From positions 15,812 through 26,958 of the forward strand of contig JAGWHG010000003.1 of assembly GCA_028866975.1 (NCBI GenBank): a stretch of 11,147 bases of DNA, in the 5' to 3' direction. Under the pieces are notes generated by a model. That model saw only the letters and a list, made by a program, of their open reading frames with translations, was not told the origin of the DNA and did not search any database. Of this stretch, positions 1-6,808 are shown piece by piece; position 1 is the stretch's first letter, and every line of letters starts with the position of its first letter. Origin of the DNA: Microcaldota archaeon. GTDB lineage: Archaea > Micrarchaeota > Micrarchaeia > Micrarchaeales > CABMGC01. The translations under genes were made by a program, and so were the position numbers.

Positions 1-2
1 GG

Positions 3-509
3 GATTTCGATACTTTCCTTGTCAAGCCGGTGCCTAACTATATACCATTCATGTCGACGTTTAATGGCTCCGCGACGGCGATAAGCAGCGTCGTCAGCGG
101 ATTGATAATCTTCGCTTACGCCGCATCGCAGATGAGCTTCTCAGCAGTGCAGTTTGCGGAATTTGCACTTGTGTTTACACTCGGGTCGGCCATAGCTGTA
201 CTCTTCACTTTGGTGTTCATAATGGTATCCTACAAGTTCTTTAGGAGCGCAGGATGGGTAAACTGGGCTTTTGACATTTTCCAACGAGTTGTCAGGTACC
301 CGCTAAACATATATGGCGTCATAGGCTCGCTGATCTTCACTTTCCTAATACCGTTGGGCTTCGCCACATACTATCCTGCAGAATTGCTCAACGGCATGGT
401 CGGCGCGTGGTGGATTGCGGGGATTGTTGTGTTCTCTTTGGTGTTGATTTATCTACTTGTGCGCGCTTTCAACTCTTCGTTTGATAGCTATTCGAGCGCA
501 ATGGGCTGA
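3..509 (+). CDS. ABC-2 family transporter permease, 3' part
   Basis: The reading frame is open from the first bases of the window, so this is the C-terminal part (168 codons) of a larger gene that starts upstream; the GTG at 30 is only an internal valine codon. The visible part begins with a DFDTFLVKPVP stretch and carries about four hydrophobic segments (roughly residues 26-42, 51-76, 103-122 and 136-155). The pattern 'LKPV' followed later by RYPLNIY, FLIPLGF and YYPAELL matches the integral-membrane ABC-2 permeases of the ABC2_membrane_6/COG3694 type, which pair with an ABC ATPase and usually a second permease. These partners are expected upstream and are not visible. The substrate is unknown. 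The TGA stop abuts the stop codon of the opposing gene at 510 with no spacer. Confidence 0.8.
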   Translation, partial: DFDTFLVKPVPNYIPFMSTFNGSATAISSVVSGLIIFAYAASQMSFSAVQFAEFALVFTLGSAIAVLFTLVFIMVSYKFFRSAGWVNWAFDIFQRVVRYPLNIYGVIGSLIFTFLIPLGFATYYPAELLNGMVGAWWIAGIVVFSLVLIYLLVRAFNSSFDSYSSAMG

Positions 510-902
510 TTAGAGCGAAGAACTTTTCCTAACAGGCATTACCTTTATTATTGGCGCCTCTCCTTCCTTGAACGGATTGGCGCGGTAGTACGCGTGCCTT
601 TCCTGCAGCAGTTTGTATGCGTACTGGAACTCCTTGCCTTTCTCTAGTATCTCTGCGATGCCTTGGATAGAAACAGACTTCGGCTGCCTTTCGTATACAT
701 CGATCACAATGGCAAGCTTGTTGCTGTACTGTATGTTCTCGAGCTTCTTCGTGCCATAATCAGTAGCAAAGTAAATGTTCTTTCCATCAAATACGTGTAT
801 GACGGTAGTCACCTGCGGCCATCCTTTCTTCGAAACGGTTGCAACCCGAGCTTCCGGCCTGCTTTTGATGAATTTGGTCTCCTTCGCAGTGAATCTCACC
901 AT
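510..902 (-). CDS. PNPOx-like FMN-binding split-barrel protein
   Basis: This 130-residue protein resembles the small pyridoxamine 5'-phosphate oxidase-like family (flavin-reductase-type split barrel). The typical layout is visible: an N-terminal helix, then RVATVSKKGWPQVTTV (first strands), DGKNIYFATD followed by GTKKLENI (the usual phosphate/flavin-contacting segment), then AIVIDV and KSVSIQGIAEIL. Family members bind FMN or F420, and the true substrate cannot be read from sequence; it is too short and divergent to call PdxH. Its ATG lies inside the end of the DUF192 gene (overlap ATGGTGA, 896-902). A full GGTGAT ribosome binding site sits at 908-913 on the minus strand, five bases ahead of the ATG, so it is translated as the last gene of a three-gene operon. 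Confidence 0.75.
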   Translation of the reverse strand: MVRFTAKETKFIKSRPEARVATVSKKGWPQVTTVIHVFDGKNIYFATDYGTKKLENIQYSNKLAIVIDVYERQPKSVSIQGIAEILEKGKEFQYAYKLLQERHAYYRANPFKEGEAPIIKVMPVRKSSSL

Positions 903-1291
903 ATTTTATCACCAATTTTCAGCTTTAGCTTTGAAGCCATGCCAGCCTTTAGCTCAAGCACGAATTTCGCCGGCTTGCTTGGGGCGTATTCTTCGCATGA
1001 AAAGATGCTTTTGCACGGCTGCATGTTTTTCTCGATTCCGACGACCTTGGCATTCGCATCTAGCCATATCGTATCTATCGCAAAGCGCATGTTTAGCATC
1101 CAGATCTTCCATTTTCTTTCGTATGGGAAGTCAAAGAGCATGCCTTGGTTAGGGCTTATCTTTTCCCGATACATCAGGCCGATTGCCTTCTTTGAGAAGC
1201 TGTCTGCAAGCAGCATGCTGAATTTCCTTCCCTTTATCGTCATGGGTTTGCTGCTGAACTTTGTGTGGTTGTAGAGGAATCTGGTCAGCAT
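896..1291 (-). CDS. DUF192 family protein
   Basis: This 131-residue protein is of the DUF192 family. The family landmarks are in order: a leading strand with SMLLADSFSKKAIGLMYREKI (the 'A.GLM.R' motif), GMLFDFPYERKWKIWMLNMRFAIDTIWLD (the 'GM.F.F ... WM.NM...ID..W.D' block), VVGIEKNMQPC, KPAKFVLELKAG and a closing KIGDKI. The biochemical role of the family is not established. No export signal is evident, although many bacterial members are secreted. The ATG follows the TAA of the upstream aldehyde dehydrogenase directly (TAAATG), and its end overlaps the next gene by seven bases, so the three genes are very probably co-transcribed and translationally coupled. Confidence 0.82.
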   Translation of the reverse strand: MLTRFLYNHTKFSSKPMTIKGRKFSMLLADSFSKKAIGLMYREKISPNQGMLFDFPYERKWKIWMLNMRFAIDTIWLDANAKVVGIEKNMQPCKSIFSCEEYAPSKPAKFVLELKAGMASKLKLKIGDKIW

Positions 1292-2911
1292 TTATTTCAC
1301 TACCGCCTCGCTCTGTTCGTGCATGAACTGCTGCAAATAGAACCTGCTGCCTGTTCCCTTGCCGGTGAGGCCGCTTCCCTTCCAACCGACAAACGTGTGA
1401 AGGCCGACTATTGCGCCCGTCGTTGCGCTTGTCTCCCTGTTTACGTAGACAACTCCTGCCTGTATCTTGCTAAGGAACTCCTTTATCTCGCTCCTCTTGC
1501 CGCCATAGAAGCCTGCGGTCAGCCCGTACTCGACATCGTTGGCCTTCTGCAGGGCTTCGTCTAGCTTTTTGTATGTCATGAGGCAAAGGAATGGCACGAA
1601 GAGCTCTTCATGCACCAGTTTGTTAGTATGGTCCACTTCTGCAAGCGTTGGCTCGACATATGCGCCCTTCAGCCCGGTCTGCACGCTCTTTCCGCCGTAA
1701 ATTATCTTGCCCGACCTGTTCGCCTCGTTGACTGCGTAGTTGTACTTGTCAAGCGCCTTATCGCTGATTAGCGGGCCGACATAGACCTCTTTTCTGAGCG
1801 GATCCCCGATCTTAAAGGACCTCATCTTTTCTACCAGCTTGCTGACGAATTCCTCCTTTACTAGCTGGTGCACATAGACGCGCGAGCACGCGCTGCATTT
1901 CTGCCCTGCAAACCCGAATGCTGCGCTTGCCACCCCTGCTGCAGCCTTGTCGAGGTCCGCGTCCTTGGAAACGATGACGGGGTTCTTGCCGCCCATCTCG
2001 ACTACGAACACCTTCTGCTGCCCGATTGAATAGTTCTTCATTATCATGCTAAGCCCGATGGACTTTGAGCCTGTGTAGGCAATGCCTGAAACCTTCGGGT
2101 TGGTGACTAGCTCTTCGCCGACTTCGGATCCAGGGCCGGTGATGTAGTTGAAGACCCCTGCAGGAACTCCGGCTTCCTTGAATATCTCGTATATCTTGAG
2201 CCCGGTGAGCATCGCTGGGTTGTCTGTCGAAGAGGGCTTGAATACGACGGTGTTGCCGCTTAGAAGCGCGCCGCTGCTCATTCCTGTTGATATCGAGATC
2301 GGGAAGTTGAACGGCGCTATTACCCCAAACACGCCATAGGGCTTCATCGCGATCTTTACGTTCTCCTCCTGCCCCGGCGCCCCCTGAAAGCCAGCCGAGA
2401 CCTTTGCGGTGCTTGCCGAATATCGTGTCTTTCTTGCAAAACCTTTGTTCTTTTCCAGATCTAGCGAGTAATAGTTTAGGAAGTCTATCGCCTCGTCGAC
2501 CTCCCCGATCGATTCGTAGCGCGTCTTGCCGTTTTCTATACTGAGTATCGCAGATACGATGAACTTGTCGCGGGAAAATATCTGGGCAGCCTTCCTAAAT
2601 ATCCTTGCGCGTTCCTTGTAGTTTGTCTGGCTCCACTGATCAAATGCGGACAGGGCAGCGTTTATCCCCTGTATTGCGTTCTCCTTTGTGCCCCTTTGGA
2701 ACTTGCCTATTAGCATGCTGCGGTCAATCGGCGAGTATTCTGCAATTTCTCCGCCAGAGAATGCCTGCTCGCCGCCTATGAAGATAGGATGCGTCTTTCC
2801 CAGAACATCTCTTTTGACTTTATCCACAGCAGAATCAAAGTGCTTGTCGAACTCTGCCTCGTTGCCGCTCTCGACGTATTTCTTGTAGGTAAATTCGTTT
2901 TTGAAATCCAC
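1292..2911 (-). CDS. Aldehyde dehydrogenase, 1-pyrroline-5-carboxylate dehydrogenase type
   Basis: A 539-residue NAD(P)-dependent aldehyde dehydrogenase. It most resembles 1-pyrroline-5-carboxylate dehydrogenase, which oxidises glutamate semialdehyde to glutamate in proline, arginine or ornithine breakdown. Catalytic and cofactor residues are all present: Asn202 in APFNFPIS, the FKPS lysine at 225, the general base Glu305 in VEMGGKNP, the nucleophile Cys339 in GFAGQKCSACSR, and the HEELFVPFL motif near 434-443. The GQKCSACSR environment and the C-terminal ATTGAIVGLHTFVGWKGSG stretch are typical of the P5C dehydrogenase subgroup. The start is a GTG at 2909-2911, about 26 bases downstream of a TATA-like element on the minus strand. 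No proline dehydrogenase or ornithine aminotransferase is in view, so the source of substrate is unknown and another semialdehyde remains possible. It leads the operon with the DUF192 and PNPOx-like genes. Confidence 0.88.
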   Translation of the reverse strand: MDFKNEFTYKKYVESGNEAEFDKHFDSAVDKVKRDVLGKTHPIFIGGEQAFSGGEIAEYSPIDRSMLIGKFQRGTKENAIQGINAALSAFDQWSQTNYKERARIFRKAAQIFSRDKFIVSAILSIENGKTRYESIGEVDEAIDFLNYYSLDLEKNKGFARKTRYSASTAKVSAGFQGAPGQEENVKIAMKPYGVFGVIAPFNFPISISTGMSSGALLSGNTVVFKPSSTDNPAMLTGLKIYEIFKEAGVPAGVFNYITGPGSEVGEELVTNPKVSGIAYTGSKSIGLSMIMKNYSIGQQKVFVVEMGGKNPVIVSKDADLDKAAAGVASAAFGFAGQKCSACSRVYVHQLVKEEFVSKLVEKMRSFKIGDPLRKEVYVGPLISDKALDKYNYAVNEANRSGKIIYGGKSVQTGLKGAYVEPTLAEVDHTNKLVHEELFVPFLCLMTYKKLDEALQKANDVEYGLTAGFYGGKRSEIKEFLSKIQAGVVYVNRETSATTGAIVGLHTFVGWKGSGLTGKGTGSRFYLQQFMHEQSEAVVK

Positions 2912-2936
2912 AATTTGCGCCCAAACAAAATATAGA

Positions 2937-2944
2937 CTTAAATA
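2937..2944 (-). promoter_or_regulatory. TATA-like box for the aldehyde dehydrogenase operon
   Basis: TATTTAAG on the minus strand, centred about 29 bases from the GTG at 2911. The distance suits an archaeal promoter with a very short or absent leader. It lies next to the oppositely oriented TATA box of the ammonium channel gene, so the 63-base gap is a divergent promoter. Confidence 0.5.
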
Positions 2945-2945
2945 C

Positions 2946-2954
2946 TTTTATATG
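2946..2954 (+). promoter_or_regulatory. TATA box for the ammonium channel gene
   Basis: TTTTATATG, centred near 2950. Transcription would start about 26 bases downstream, at or next to the ATG at 2975, implying a leaderless mRNA. No ribosome binding site precedes the ATG, which agrees with this. Confidence 0.6.
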
Positions 2955-2974
2955 TTCTACTTAGTGGAAGTTGC

Positions 2975-4255
2975 ATGTTCCTATTCGACGTAGTTGCGAA
3001 CAACTTGTGGATTATAATCGCAGCGCTTCTCGTCTTCGTGATGACGATTGCTGTCGGATTCTTGGAAGTCGGCGAGTTCGGGCAGAAGTATGACAGGGCA
3101 CTGCTAAAGACCCTGATAATAACCGGCTCTGCGATCTTCTTCATGGCGATGCTCGGATTCAACGACGCCTTCGCGCCGACGATAAATGGAATAATCGGCA
3201 ACCCGCTCTACACTGGCGCATTCCTTGGGGGCTTCGATCCCAATGTGGCCGGGATACTTAACGGGGTGTGGTGGTCGATGACCAGTTCGTACTTTGGCAC
3301 CGGGCTAACCACTACTACCTACTTCCTCTTCGAGACCGCATTCGCTGCCGTGACTCTTGCGCTCGTTGGCTTGATAATCTTTAGGAAGGTCAGGATGACT
3401 GCGTTTTTCCTTTACTCCATCGTTTACTTTTTGCTCATCTGGGCGATACCGGCAGCTTGGATATGGAACCCGACAGGATGGCTTGCCAAGATGGGAATGG
3501 TCGACTTTGCGGGGGGCCTTGTCGTTCACGGCGCAGCTGGGGCTGCAGGCCTTGGAATAATGCTTAGGATCTGGCAGGAGGAGAGGAAGAAGGGATTAAA
3601 GCAGAGCCCGCAGGTAAAGACTAGCGTCAATAGCGGCTGGCTGACATTGGGACTTTTGTTCCTCTGGATAGGATGGTTTGGCTTCAACCCTGGCAGCGTA
3701 CTTCAATTCAATGCAGAGGCCCTCGTGGTTGTAATAACCACATTCCTCGCTGCAGCAGCCGCGTGCGGATCGACATTGATATTCACAAAGCTGATGCTCA
3801 AGCGCAAGCCGCAGCTAATCGACGGCGTCAACGGGGTTGTCATGGGCCTGATAGTTATAACGCCACTTGCAGGCTTTGTCAGCATCGGCAGCGCGGCGAT
3901 ACTTGGGCTTTTAGGCGGGCCAATATTCGTCTACGGCGAGAAGATATTTGCTAGGCCCAAGTGGTTCACAGACCCGGCAGGATTGCTTGCCGGCCACACA
4001 TTCGGCGGGATATTTGGAGTGCTCATGATCGCGCTCTTTGCACAGCAGGCGTTTGCGATAGGTTCTGGAGCCCCGACGCTGCCCAACGGGCTTTTCTTTG
4101 GAGGGGGCAGCGCTGCGCTCTCGCAACTTGGCGTTGAGGTGCTCGGAGTTGTTGCCGTGATGGTAACCGTGTTCATACTTTCCTATCTTACATGCCTTGG
4201 CATCGCCGCTCTTATGAACGGCAGGATAACTAGGAAGAACTACGATTCTGAGTAG
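2975..4255 (+). CDS. amt: Ammonium channel, Amt/MEP/Rh family
   Basis: A 426-residue polytopic membrane protein (about 11 hydrophobic segments) that conducts ammonium/ammonia into the cell. The Amt signature is at 176-193 (VDFAGGLVVHGAAGAAGLG), containing the structural aspartate Asp177 and the first pore histidine His185. The second pore histidine is His341 in DPAGLLAGHTFGGIFG. The FETAFAAVTLAL stretch near 119-130 holds the gate-region phenylalanine, and LFLWIGWFGFNPGS at 228-241 is strongly conserved. The N-terminal part is divergent: the usual FYGG motif after the first helix is not visible. The cytoplasmic tail after the last helix is only about a dozen residues and lacks the long regulatory tail of AmtB. 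No PII (glnK/glnB) gene adjoins it, unlike the common amt-glnK pairing. It is transcribed divergently from the aldehyde dehydrogenase operon. Confidence 0.93.
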   Translation: MFLFDVVANNLWIIIAALLVFVMTIAVGFLEVGEFGQKYDRALLKTLIITGSAIFFMAMLGFNDAFAPTINGIIGNPLYTGAFLGGFDPNVAGILNGVWWSMTSSYFGTGLTTTTYFLFETAFAAVTLALVGLIIFRKVRMTAFFLYSIVYFLLIWAIPAAWIWNPTGWLAKMGMVDFAGGLVVHGAAGAAGLGIMLRIWQEERKKGLKQSPQVKTSVNSGWLTLGLLFLWIGWFGFNPGSVLQFNAEALVVVITTFLAAAAACGSTLIFTKLMLKRKPQLIDGVNGVVMGLIVITPLAGFVSIGSAAILGLLGGPIFVYGEKIFARPKWFTDPAGLLAGHTFGGIFGVLMIALFAQQAFAIGSGAPTLPNGLFFGGGSAALSQLGVEVLGVVAVMVTVFILSYLTCLGIAALMNGRITRKNYDSE

Positions 4256-4270
4256 TGCTCCGACGTAAAG

Positions 4271-4278
4271 TATTTATT
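4271..4278 (+). promoter_or_regulatory. TATA box for scpAB
   Basis: TATTTATT, preceded by the purine-rich GTAAAG typical of a BRE. Its centre is 26-27 bases ahead of the ATG at 4302. This favours that ATG, rather than the in-frame GTG at 4296, as a leaderless start. Confidence 0.55.
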
Positions 4279-4301
4279 GTTTCGTCAACAAGATAGTGGC
4301 G

Positions 4302-5003
4302 ATGGCGACCGCTGCTGCACTTGAATCAGAGGCAACCATAGACCCGCAGAACATGAACCTAGAGAAGCTCGTAAGCGAGCCGACCTGGAAGGAGATACTG
4401 CTTGACCTTGCGCACAAGGAGAAGTTCGACCCTTGGAACATAGACATAGTTCAGGTAGTCGACAGGTACATCGATGCGATAAAGGGGATGAAGGTGATGG
4501 ACCTTCGAATCCCAGCAAACATAATCTTGGCAGCTGCGATACTGCTGCGGCTCAAGAGCGAGATGCTGAGCCTGCAAGAGCAGGAGGCGCTCGAAGAGGA
4601 TGCGACAGTTGAGGAGAGGCCTAGCGTTGTCGTTGACCCTCTGAGCATAAGGCTGCGACTGCCGCCTAGGAGGAGGATAACGCTGCCAGAGCTCATAACC
4701 GCCCTTGAGGAAGCAATGAAGCTCAAGGAAGTAAGGGAGAGCATCGCAAAGAACGATCCTGCGCCGATACCGATTAACATCAACCCGATTGACATAGAAG
4801 CCGAGATAGACAGGGTGTATGAGAAGGTCGTCGCAAACGCCGACAAGTCGAAGATGACCACATTCTCTGCCCTCTCTGGCGGCCTTGGTCTTGAGCAGGC
4901 GCTATTGGAGGTCTTCATACCGCTGCTTTTCCTTGCGCACAAGCGCAGGATCACGCTGATACAGGAGCGATTCTTCGATGACATAATAATCGCTCTGAAC
5001 TAG
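4302..5003 (+). CDS. scpA: Segregation and condensation protein A (kleisin)
   Basis: A 233-residue ScpA-type kleisin, which bridges the heads of the SMC dimer and recruits ScpB for chromosome condensation and segregation. The N-terminal domain is recognisable: LAHKEKFDPWNIDIVQVVDRYIDAI followed by MDLRIPANIILAAAILLRLKSEML, the classic ScpA 'DPW.IDI..V...Y' and 'A..LL.LKS..L' pattern. A charged and proline-rich linker follows (about residues 85-130), then a C-terminal winged-helix part with TTFSALSG and VFIPLLFLAHKRRITLIQERFFDDIII. The start at ATG 4302 is chosen from the TATA spacing; a GTG two codons upstream (4296) is the alternative. scpB follows after seven bases. No smc gene is in the window, so it must lie elsewhere. 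Confidence 0.9.
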   Translation: MATAAALESEATIDPQNMNLEKLVSEPTWKEILLDLAHKEKFDPWNIDIVQVVDRYIDAIKGMKVMDLRIPANIILAAAILLRLKSEMLSLQEQEALEEDATVEERPSVVVDPLSIRLRLPPRRRITLPELITALEEAMKLKEVRESIAKNDPAPIPININPIDIEAEIDRVYEKVVANADKSKMTTFSALSGGLGLEQALLEVFIPLLFLAHKRRITLIQERFFDDIIIALN

Positions 5004-5010
5004 TGATGGG

Positions 5011-5469
5011 ATGGATGAAATTGACCACAAGAAGCTTGTAGAGGCTGCACTGTTCATGTCGCAGAATGCACTTGGAGTCAATGAACTCGTCGGGGCCACG
5101 GGAATAATGTCGCCTGGAAAGATACAGGAGATACTCAAAGAACTTGTCACAGAGTACGGCGGAAGGGACACTTCATTGCAGATCCTCGAAATCGGCGGCA
5201 AGTACATGTTCGCACTCAAAGAGCCCTATGCAACAAAGGTCAGCGGTCTTGCAGTTGGCCCTGATCTCAGCAGAGGCGCACTGAGAGTTCTTGCATACAT
5301 CAGCAAGAACCCGAACCTGCTCCAGAGCTCTATCGTAAAGATATTCGGCTCGACCACCTACGAGTACATGAAGGAGCTCACAGAAAAGGAGTTCATCGAG
5401 ACAAAGAAGATCGGCAGGAGCAAAAAGATTAGCACGACCCAGAAGTTCAAGGAGTACTTCAATGTCTAG
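5011..5469 (+). CDS. scpB: Segregation and condensation protein B
   Basis: A 152-residue protein built of two winged-helix units: about residues 5-80 (KLVEAALFMSQNALGVNELVGATG ... ILEIGGKYMFALK) and 85-150 (LSRGALRVLAYISKNPNLLQSSIVKIFG ... STTQKFKEYFNV). The 'LEALLF' opening, GGKYMFALKEPYA and the closing TTQKFKEYF match ScpB, the dimeric partner that binds ScpA in the SMC complex. It is shorter and simpler at the C-terminus than bacterial ScpB. It starts seven bases after the scpA stop, with a GTGAT ribosome-binding-like sequence at 5003-5007. Its TAG overlaps the TAG of the opposing adenosyltransferase gene: both stops share the palindrome CTAG at 5466-5469. Confidence 0.87.
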   Translation: MDEIDHKKLVEAALFMSQNALGVNELVGATGIMSPGKIQEILKELVTEYGGRDTSLQILEIGGKYMFALKEPYATKVSGLAVGPDLSRGALRVLAYISKNPNLLQSSIVKIFGSTTYEYMKELTEKEFIETKKIGRSKKISTTQKFKEYFNV

Positions 5470-6008
5470 TAGATTGGGTTGCTCTCCTCGACGCCGCTCT
5501 TGTGGTTGAGATAGAGCGCCGCGGTGAACAGGAACGATGAGAGCCTATTCATGTAAGTCGGCACATGTCCGTCTATTTTGTATTTCTTGGTGGCGCTGAC
5601 TATCTTTCTCTCAGCCCTCCTTGCCACCGACCTTGCAACATGCAGGTGAACGGCCTCTTCTGTGCCATCGGGCAGCACGAACTTTGTAAGTTCTGGCATC
5701 TTATCGCCCATTGAGTTTATCTCTGATTCCAGCCTTTCGATTTGCGCCTCGCTTACCTTCGCCTTGCTGAAGTTTTCGCTGTCTGCCGCTGCGAGCAATG
5801 CGCCTATGGTGAATAGTTCGTTTTGTATGACCTTGAGCTGCTTTCTCATCTCGTCATCGCGGACGTAGAAGAGTGCTGCGCCGACCTGGCTGTTAAGCTC
5901 ATCAACGTCTCCAATAGCATCGACAAGCACGTCGTCCTTTGGCAGCGCTGTCCCTCCCATTATCGAGGTTGTCCCCTTATCGCCCTTCCCTGTGTAATAC
6001 TTTGTCAT
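5466..6008 (-). CDS. Cob(I)alamin adenosyltransferase, PduO type
   Basis: A 180-residue enzyme that transfers the adenosyl group of ATP to cob(I)alamin to make adenosylcobalamin, the cofactor of radical B12 enzymes. The PduO-family ATP-binding segment is at the N-terminus (YYTGKGDKGTTSIMGG), then VDAIGDVDELNSQVGAAL, FVLPDGTEEAVHLHVARSVARRAER (basic ATP-contacting residues) and YMNRLSSFLFTAALYLN. All are in the expected order, and length is close to the family norm. The ATG at 6006-6008 is chosen; a GTG one codon upstream (6011) is the alternative. No B12-dependent enzyme or other cobalamin gene is nearby, so the user of the cofactor is not visible. The promoter is the AT-rich tract shared with tRNA-Val. 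Confidence 0.92.
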   Translation of the reverse strand: MTKYYTGKGDKGTTSIMGGTALPKDDVLVDAIGDVDELNSQVGAALFYVRDDEMRKQLKVIQNELFTIGALLAAADSENFSKAKVSEAQIERLESEINSMGDKMPELTKFVLPDGTEEAVHLHVARSVARRAERKIVSATKKYKIDGHVPTYMNRLSSFLFTAALYLNHKSGVEESNPIY

Positions 6009-6029
6009 CACAACAGATGCTTATTTTGA

Positions 6030-6046
6030 TTATTTATATTTATTTG
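6030..6046. promoter_or_regulatory. Shared AT-rich divergent promoter
   Basis: The tract TTATTTATATTTATTT (around 6030-6046) is TATA-like on both strands. Its centre near 6035 lies about 27 bases from the adenosyltransferase ATG (6008) on one side and about 28 bases from the first base of tRNA-Val (6064) on the other. One element may therefore serve both genes. Confidence 0.5.
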
Positions 6047-6063
6047 ATTCAATCTTAAAGAGC

Positions 6064-6134
6064 GGGCCTGTGGTCCAGTGGTAAGACGTTACCCTCACAC
6101 GGTAAAGACCGGAGTTCAATTCTCCGCGGGCCCA
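6064..6134 (+). tRNA. tRNA-Val (anticodon CAC)
   Basis: Folds as a complete 71-base cloverleaf. Acceptor stem 6064-6070 pairs with 6127-6133 (one U-G pair), with discriminator A at 6134. D stem 6073-6075/6085-6087 has a GG in the loop. Anticodon stem 6089-6093/6101-6105 has loop CTCACAC, giving anticodon CAC at 6096-6098 (valine, GUG codons). A four-base variable region precedes T stem 6110-6114/6122-6126, which has loop TTCAATT. CCA is not encoded and there is no intron. A T-rich run (6135-6142) follows and may terminate transcription. Confidence 0.96.
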
Positions 6135-6154
6135 TTTGTTTTGGCGATCGATTG

Positions 6155-6334
6155 ATGAAGGTCTTAATCCTAGTTAGGCATGGTCAGGCCGAGTCTAATG
6201 CGGGCATAATACTTAGCAGCAGCCTCAATCGCTACCCACTCACGCAGCATGGCGTCGAGCAGGCAAATGGCACTGCAAAGGAACTCAAAAAGGTGCAAAA
6301 AATCGATATGATAATGACCTCCTCCCCGCACTAA
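6155..6334 (+). pseudogene. Histidine phosphatase (phosphoglycerate mutase-like), N-terminal fragment
   Basis: The 5' part of a histidine phosphatase superfamily gene cut by an IS200/IS605-type insertion. It begins MKVLILVRHGQAESN, which carries the catalytic RHG motif (Arg8, His9), and reaches KKVQKIDMIMT. It then runs into element sequence and stops at the TAA within the element's terminal hairpin (6332-6334). The start is ATG 6155; TTG 6152 is possible. It lies 20 bases after tRNA-Val and has no TATA box of its own at the expected distance, so it was probably transcribed by read-through from the tRNA promoter. Joining 6155-6318 to 6946-7384 restores a single frame of 200 codons (MIMTSPILRAVQTAG across the junction), the normal length for this family. 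Confidence 0.85.
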
Positions 6335-6343
6335 AGTGCGGGG
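6324..6343 (-). repeat. IS right-end hairpin
   Basis: A perfect inverted repeat, CCCCGCACT/AGTGCGGGG, separated by AA (or an eight-base stem with a TAAA loop). It lies between the tnpA stop and the host junction, where IS200/IS605 transposases bind right-end DNA hairpins. It also places the stop codon of the truncated phosphatase fragment. Confidence 0.75.
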
Positions 6344-6350
6344 TTTCCAC

Positions 6351-6800
6351 CTAGAAGAATTTGGAGAGATGCGTTTGCATTGTATCAATCCTTTGGTATC
6401 TATCAATCGACTGGTTTTTCACATAGTTCTTTGTCGTCTCAAAATCGACATCTCCGACACTCCTGAAGAATGCGCCAGGACTGAACATGCGCCCCTTCGG
6501 ATATCTCAATTTCATCTCAGGGTGCAAGTTGCCGAAATCGTAGCTGCTGGCGCCCTTCAGCAGCTGTTTTATTTTTGACGGCGACAATGTTGGTGGCGCA
6601 GAGACGATTGCATGCACATGTTCTGGCATCACTGTTATCTCGACAATTTCCATGCCGTGGTTCCATGCGACTATCCTTACAATAGTCTCGTAGTCGTATC
6701 TGTAGATCTCGTTCTGGAAAATCCTGTACCTGTACTTTGGAACCCACTGCACATGGTACAACAGCTGGTATTTTATATGCGCTCCGCTATTCAAATTCAT
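6351..6800 (-). CDS. tnpA: IS200/IS605-family Y1 transposase TnpA
   Basis: A small single-strand DNA transposase of the Y1 HUH family, 149 residues from ATG 6800. A GTG start three codons upstream (6809) would give 152. Visible motifs are the opening GAHIKYQLLYHVQWVPKYRYRIF, the metal-binding HUH motif in MPEHVHAIVS, FSPGAFFRSVGDV before the C-terminal helix, and the catalytic tyrosine in ETTKNYVKNQ. The protein therefore looks complete and possibly active. These enzymes cut and rejoin single strands at hairpin-marked ends as dimers. It is transcribed against the interrupted phosphatase gene. Its upstream region is highly structured (6808-6904), as described separately. Confidence 0.93.
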   Translation of the reverse strand: MNLNSGAHIKYQLLYHVQWVPKYRYRIFQNEIYRYDYETIVRIVAWNHGMEIVEITVMPEHVHAIVSAPPTLSPSKIKQLLKGASSYDFGNLHPEMKLRYPKGRMFSPGAFFRSVGDVDFETTKNYVKNQSIDRYQRIDTMQTHLSKFF

Positions 6801-6808
6801 AGTTTTCA

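Noticed and set aside
663..1274. A 203-codon plus-strand open frame opposite the PNPOx-like and DUF192 genes
   Set aside because: It lies antisense to two genes with recognisable family motifs and shows no protein-like motif of its own.
4451..4984. A 177-codon minus-strand frame opposite scpA
   Set aside because: It is a serine-rich shadow of a well-supported kleisin gene, with no promoter or motif.
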